Positions 12,856 through 13,040 of a DNA stretch of 13,040 bases are shown here, piece by piece. The DNA comes from Pavlovales sp. CCMP2436 (lineage: Eukaryota > Haptophyta > Pavlovophyceae > Pavlovales), in the NCBI GenBank assembly GCA_026770615.1, contig MU631485.1, positions 232,000-245,039 on the forward strand. Direction: 5' to 3'. The translations under genes and the position numbers were made by a program. Within the stretch, counting starts at the first letter, position 1. Each line of letters begins with the position of its first letter. The notes beneath the pieces are model-generated. The model ran no database searches and was not told the origin of the DNA. It saw only the letters and a program-made list of their open reading frames with translations.

Positions 12856-13040
12856 TTAACTAGCACTCCTAGCTCTGGATTGTATAAGGAGTCGATCTTC
12901 CGCCATGACCCGATCGTGCAAACGATTGCCAGCGCGATCAAGGACGTCGGCGGCTACGCAGTCGCAGAGGACTCCGCCTTCTTCTCATCCGTTCTCCCGC
13001 CAGCCGCCATCGCAGCCGCACAGGCGCAGGCAGCGCTGAC
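12856..13040 (+). CDS. Partial ORF at right edge, possible exon
   Basis: The frame is open from after TGA 12853-12855 to the window end (61 codons) and lacks an ATG. The protein-like part is SIFRHDPIVQTIASAIKDVG followed by GYAVAEDSAFFSSVLPPAA and an Ala/Gln-rich helix-like stretch. The opening RHDxIVxxIAxAIKxVGGxxVxxE pattern reminds me of C-terminal regions of some protist retroelement polyproteins, but this is a weak impression. A splice acceptor TATAAG|GAG at 12888 could make this an internal exon. Codon use (C/G at third positions) resembles the SF-assemblin gene. Confidence 0.4.

Overview
The window reads as nuclear DNA of a unicellular, flagellated eukaryote, most likely an alga. The clearest host gene encodes an SF-assemblin (a basal-body root-fibre protein) and is split by a clean GT-AG intron. 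Coding stretches are GC-rich, the spacers are AT-rich, and most of the rest is transposon debris. The style of the C2H2 zinc fingers (CEYRA...THKRTHSGERPY) resembles tandem fingers I know from haptophytes and other algae, but the phylum is a guess.

Left part (1-5175), mostly minus strand. The left edge carries the N-terminal part of a PIF/Harbinger-like transposase reading off the edge, with a plausible transposon end at 597 and a TAA target site. Next is an OTU-type cysteine protease gene cut by a 166-bp MITE between its catalytic Cys and His regions. Then comes the 5' half of a Ty1/copia-like retroelement on the minus strand: a broken gag with a CCHC knuckle, a 280-residue ORF of unknown function, a 374-codon ORF holding a copia-type aspartic protease, and a third ORF resembling the start of the integrase. 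The second and third ORFs are joined by a textbook -1 ribosomal frameshift site (C CCA AAC, in phase, 8-nt spacer, stem-loop). Reverse transcriptase and RNase H are absent; the element is truncated near 1860. At its gag side lies an AT-rich spacer with two GC-rich hairpins of organellar appearance.

Middle part (5176-10530). This holds more copies of the same MITE (5178, 5352, 7471, 9791), the first copy of a ~300-bp fold-back repeat (5834), a C2H2 zinc-finger reading frame without a start codon (6393-6947), an AT-rich desert with a 54-bp tandem repeat (8803-9000), a tRNA-like Pol III promoter pair (9708-9777), and three copies of another dispersed repeat, one of them just upstream of the SF-assemblin gene.

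Right part (10533-13040). The SF-assemblin gene (two exons, 270 residues) is followed 16 bp after its stop by the second fold-back repeat. A stretch without a recognisable gene follows, then a cluster of GTGTTAG boxes, and at the right edge an open reading frame that runs out of the window.

The window does not show one coherent pathway. Its interest lies in the retroelement's expression strategy, the family of MITEs (one inside a gene, in frame), and the fold-back repeats whose arms have stayed complementary while diverging between copies. All homology calls were made by eye from motifs; no database search was run.
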